From NCBI GenBank assembly GCA_031285415.1, contig JAITWF010000119.1, positions 1 to 5,351 on the forward strand: a stretch of 5,351 bases of DNA, in the 5' to 3' direction. Made by a program: the position numbers and the translations under genes. This document shows positions 3,819 through 5,351 of the stretch, piece by piece (position 1 is the first letter of the stretch; each line of letters begins with the position of its first letter). The stretch comes from Deferribacteraceae bacterium. GTDB taxonomy: Bacteria > Chrysiogenota > Deferribacteres > Deferribacterales > JAISNW01. The notes under the pieces were generated by a model, which worked only from the letters and a program-made list of their open reading frames with translations, was not told the DNA's origin and did not search any database.

Positions 3819-5351
3819 TTAACCCTCTCTCTTCACTACCTTCATATCATCTGCCTTTGCATCAAAAAGCTCCAGCACCCTCTTCACCGCAGGGATCTCT
3901 GCGCTCTCCTGCTTTAGCTTCTTGTCGTATAGCGATTCAAGCTCCTGCTTCTTATCGATCAGAGGCTTTTTTTTTTCGTCAACGTCGCCGTTTAAGATAT
4001 CGAGTGAGACATTTCCAAGCTTCCGTTGCAGGAATGCCTTGAATAGTGTCAGGTTTTCCGCCGTTGTAGCTCTATCGTAGTGAAATTTACGCTCTTTAGG
4101 GAACGATATGACGATCCTGTCCGCTGAGTACTCCCTCAGTGCGCTATGCTGCAACACGGCTGATAGTGCAGGGTTCTCCCCCTTTAGAGAGTTTAGGATC
4201 TCGTTCCACCGCTTCTCCAGTGTGGATAATAGCATAGGGGCGGCTGGCACAGGTGCCTCTTTAGCAGGTGCCGTCTGGGCAATCGGCGTTGACGTTGGCA
4301 CCTCCTCTTTAGGGCGGGCTGACCCCACCCCTACAGGAACAGGTATCGGGATAATCCGAGAGAGCGAGCCAGCTTTATATAGTCCAAATTCAAAGGTATA
4401 TCTAGCGAACGGCGAATATTTTAAATCTGCATGAAGCCGTTGAAATAGCTGAAATAGCGCAAATAGGCGGTGTTCTGTAGCGTCTTTTAGTAGTGTATTA
4501 TAGAAGTCGGACTCGTCGGAGGTGAGTTTCAGCCCACCTGCCGCCCCCTTTGATAGGAGTAGCAGATTGCGAGTGTGAGCTATCATGCGCTCCACAGCGT
4601 ACGAGAGCGACACTCCAGCGTCGACAAGCCTTGAGATCAGCTCCTCCATATGAGAGAGATCCTCCCTCATTGCAGCTGCGTAGATCTCGCCGATAACAGA
4701 ATCGCCCTCCATCCCCATCATCTGTGCCACGGTGGTGTACGATACGTTGCCCGATGTGTATGAGATCACCTGATCGCATAGCGACAGTGCGTCTCTCATG
4801 CACCCCTCCGATTGGCGGATGATGAGGTTTAGCGCATTTACGTCGTAGGTGACCTTCTCATGGTGAAAGATCTTTTCAAGTGCGGCGTGCATATCGTCGA
4901 ACGGTATCTTTTTGAAATCGTACCGCTGACAGCGAGATAGGATCGTTGGCATGATCTTGTGTGCGTCAGTAGTAGCAAAGATGAACACCACGTATGATGG
5001 CGGCTCCTCAAGGGTTTTGAGGAGGGCGTTTGCCGCAGCCTCCGTCAGCATATGGACTTCATCTATTATATATACTTTATAAGGATACTTTACAGGGAGA
5101 AACCGAACAGCCTCTCGCAGCTGGCGGATCTCGTCGATACCACGATTAGAGGCGCCATCGATCTCCATCACATCCATTGCGGTGCCATTTGTGATCTCAA
5201 GGCAATGCTCGCATTGATTGCATGGGTTATTGTCGATAGGGGCGAGGCAGTTCAGAGCTTTAGCTAAAATTCGTGCGGCACTAGTTTTGCCGACCCCTCT
5301 AGCACCAGTGAATAGGTATGCGTGCGAGACTCTGCCCATATTGATGGCGTT
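3819..5351 (-). CDS. dnaX: DNA polymerase III subunit gamma/tau, N-terminus cut by window edge
   Basis: DnaX is the motor subunit of the clamp loader that opens the beta sliding clamp and ties it to the replicative polymerase. The frame is open to the window end. The ATG at 5339 is internal, since NAIN precedes MGRVSHAYLF as in the family; roughly 40 residues are missing. Numbering from that Met: Walker A GARGVGKT (12-19), zinc Cys31/Cys40/Cys43/Cys46, Walker B IIDEVHML (91-98), SRC arginine finger (135-137), sensor-2 GCMRDALSL (179-187) and the clamp-loader collar domain (about 205-325). A Pro/Ala/Val linker (about 330-370) and a C-terminal domain from about 372 (LEKRWNEIL...) follow, ending in a Lys/Glu-rich stretch and PAVKRVLELF. 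The linker contains a 23-nt dispersed repeat. A run of ten A residues at codons 455-458 may allow slippage to a shorter form. The gene heads the visible operon; its promoter is outside. Confidence 0.96.
   Translation of the reverse strand, partial: NAINMGRVSHAYLFTGARGVGKTSAARILAKALNCLAPIDNNPCNQCEHCLEITNGTAMDVMEIDGASNRGIDEIRQLREAVRFLPVKYPYKVYIIDEVHMLTEAAANALLKTLEEPPSYVVFIFATTDAHKIMPTILSRCQRYDFKKIPFDDMHAALEKIFHHEKVTYDVNALNLIIRQSEGCMRDALSLCDQVISYTSGNVSYTTVAQMMGMEGDSVIGEIYAAAMREDLSHMEELISRLVDAGVSLSYAVERMIAHTRNLLLLSKGAAGGLKLTSDESDFYNTLLKDATEHRLFALFQLFQRLHADLKYSPFARYTFEFGLYKAGSLSRIIPIPVPVGVGSARPKEEVPTSTPIAQTAPAKEAPVPAAPMLLSTLEKRWNEILNSLKGENPALSAVLQHSALREYSADRIVISFPKERKFHYDRATTAENLTLFKAFLQRKLGNVSLDILNGDVDEKKKPLIDKKQELESLYDKKLKQESAEIPAVKRVLELFDAKADDMKVVKREG
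3966..3976 (-). other. Candidate slippage site in dnaX (A10 followed by G)
   Basis: The coding strand reads GAA AAA AAA AAG: ten A residues (3976-3967) then G. It contains the heptamer A-AAA-AAG (3972-3966) in the same phase as the E. coli dnaX frameshift site. After a -1 shift, or one extra A in the transcript, the frame runs Ala-Ser-Asp-Arg and stops at TAA (3954-3952). With one A fewer it runs Ser-Leu and stops at TGA (3961-3959). Either would remove the last 48 residues. I see no good upstream Shine-Dalgarno stimulator and no strong downstream stem, so transcriptional slippage, as known for Thermus dnaX, fits better than ribosomal frameshifting. Confidence 0.55.
4312..4334. repeat. Third REP-like unit, in frame inside dnaX
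   Basis: This 23-nt stretch matches the left intergenic unit (479-501) at 21 of 23 positions and, reverse-complemented, the right unit (532-554) at 19 of 23. In dnaX it encodes V-G-V-G-S-A-R-P (residues 336-343 counted from the Met at 5339) within the flexible linker. In the dnaX transcript GGGUGGG can pair with CCCGCCC over a 5-nt loop, with one G-U pair. It is a single unit without a partner nearby. Insertion into a tolerant linker is the likely origin. Confidence 0.7.

Noticed and set aside
3819..3860. Possible internal promoter before the kinase gene (TTGATG and TATGAA on the - strand).
   Set aside because: The spacing between the two boxes is about 13 nt, too short for a sigma-70 promoter, and they lie in dnaX coding sequence.
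4498..4803. 101-codon - strand open frame inside dnaX.
   Set aside because: It is an alternative frame of conserved DnaX sequence, with His/Arg-rich composition typical of a shadow.
5004..5024. Perfect 8-bp inverted repeat (CTCCTCAA / TTGAGGAG) with a 5-nt loop.
   Set aside because: It encodes the highly conserved LLKTLEEPP motif of DnaX, so protein constraint explains the sequence, and there is no T-run after it.

Overview
The window holds the 3' end of one gene on the + strand, facing a compact block of six genes on the - strand. All seven genes have standard starts and stops or run off a window edge, and nothing looks like a pseudogene. The - strand core genes (dnaX, ybaB/ebfC, recR, rng) point to a Gram-negative-type bacterium. 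The wording of the RNase G and the DnaX C-terminus most resembles deltaproteobacterial (Desulfobacterota-like) proteins as I remember them. A diderm firmicute cannot be excluded, and no rRNA or other decisive marker is present. The cobalamin methyltransferase at the left edge implies a corrin pathway, probably the anaerobic one, though that branch cannot be read from this gene alone.

Layout, left to right. Positions 1-474 (+) are the end of a CbiL/CobI-like precorrin-2 C20-methyltransferase. Positions 475-570 are the only intergenic gap of note. The gap is filled by two 23-nt repeats in inverted orientation, and the second of them, followed by a T-run, makes an intrinsic terminator for the + strand gene. 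Positions 571-5351 (-) are one predicted operon, transcribed right to left: dnaX (5' end outside the window), a zeta-toxin-like P-loop kinase gene, a 78-codon acidic protein gene, ybaB/ebfC, recR and rng. Junctions are tight: 1 nt, 26-nt overlap, 20 nt, 2 nt and 1-nt overlap. No promoter is visible inside the block.

dnaX-ybaB-recR is a widely conserved replication/repair cluster. Here it is split by a two-gene unit at 3010-3817 that resembles a toxin-antitoxin pair in toxin-first order. The unit has lower GC (about 42% by hand count) than sampled flanking genes (about 53%), which suggests it was acquired. The second gene starts inside the kinase gene behind a perfect GGAGG ribosome binding site.

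Two further signals lie in dnaX. One is a run of ten A residues on the coding strand, containing an in-phase A-AAA-AAG heptamer with stops close by in both other frames. This is the arrangement expected for slippage that makes a second, shorter DnaX. The other is a third copy of the intergenic 23-nt repeat, embedded in frame in the Pro/Ala-rich linker of DnaX.
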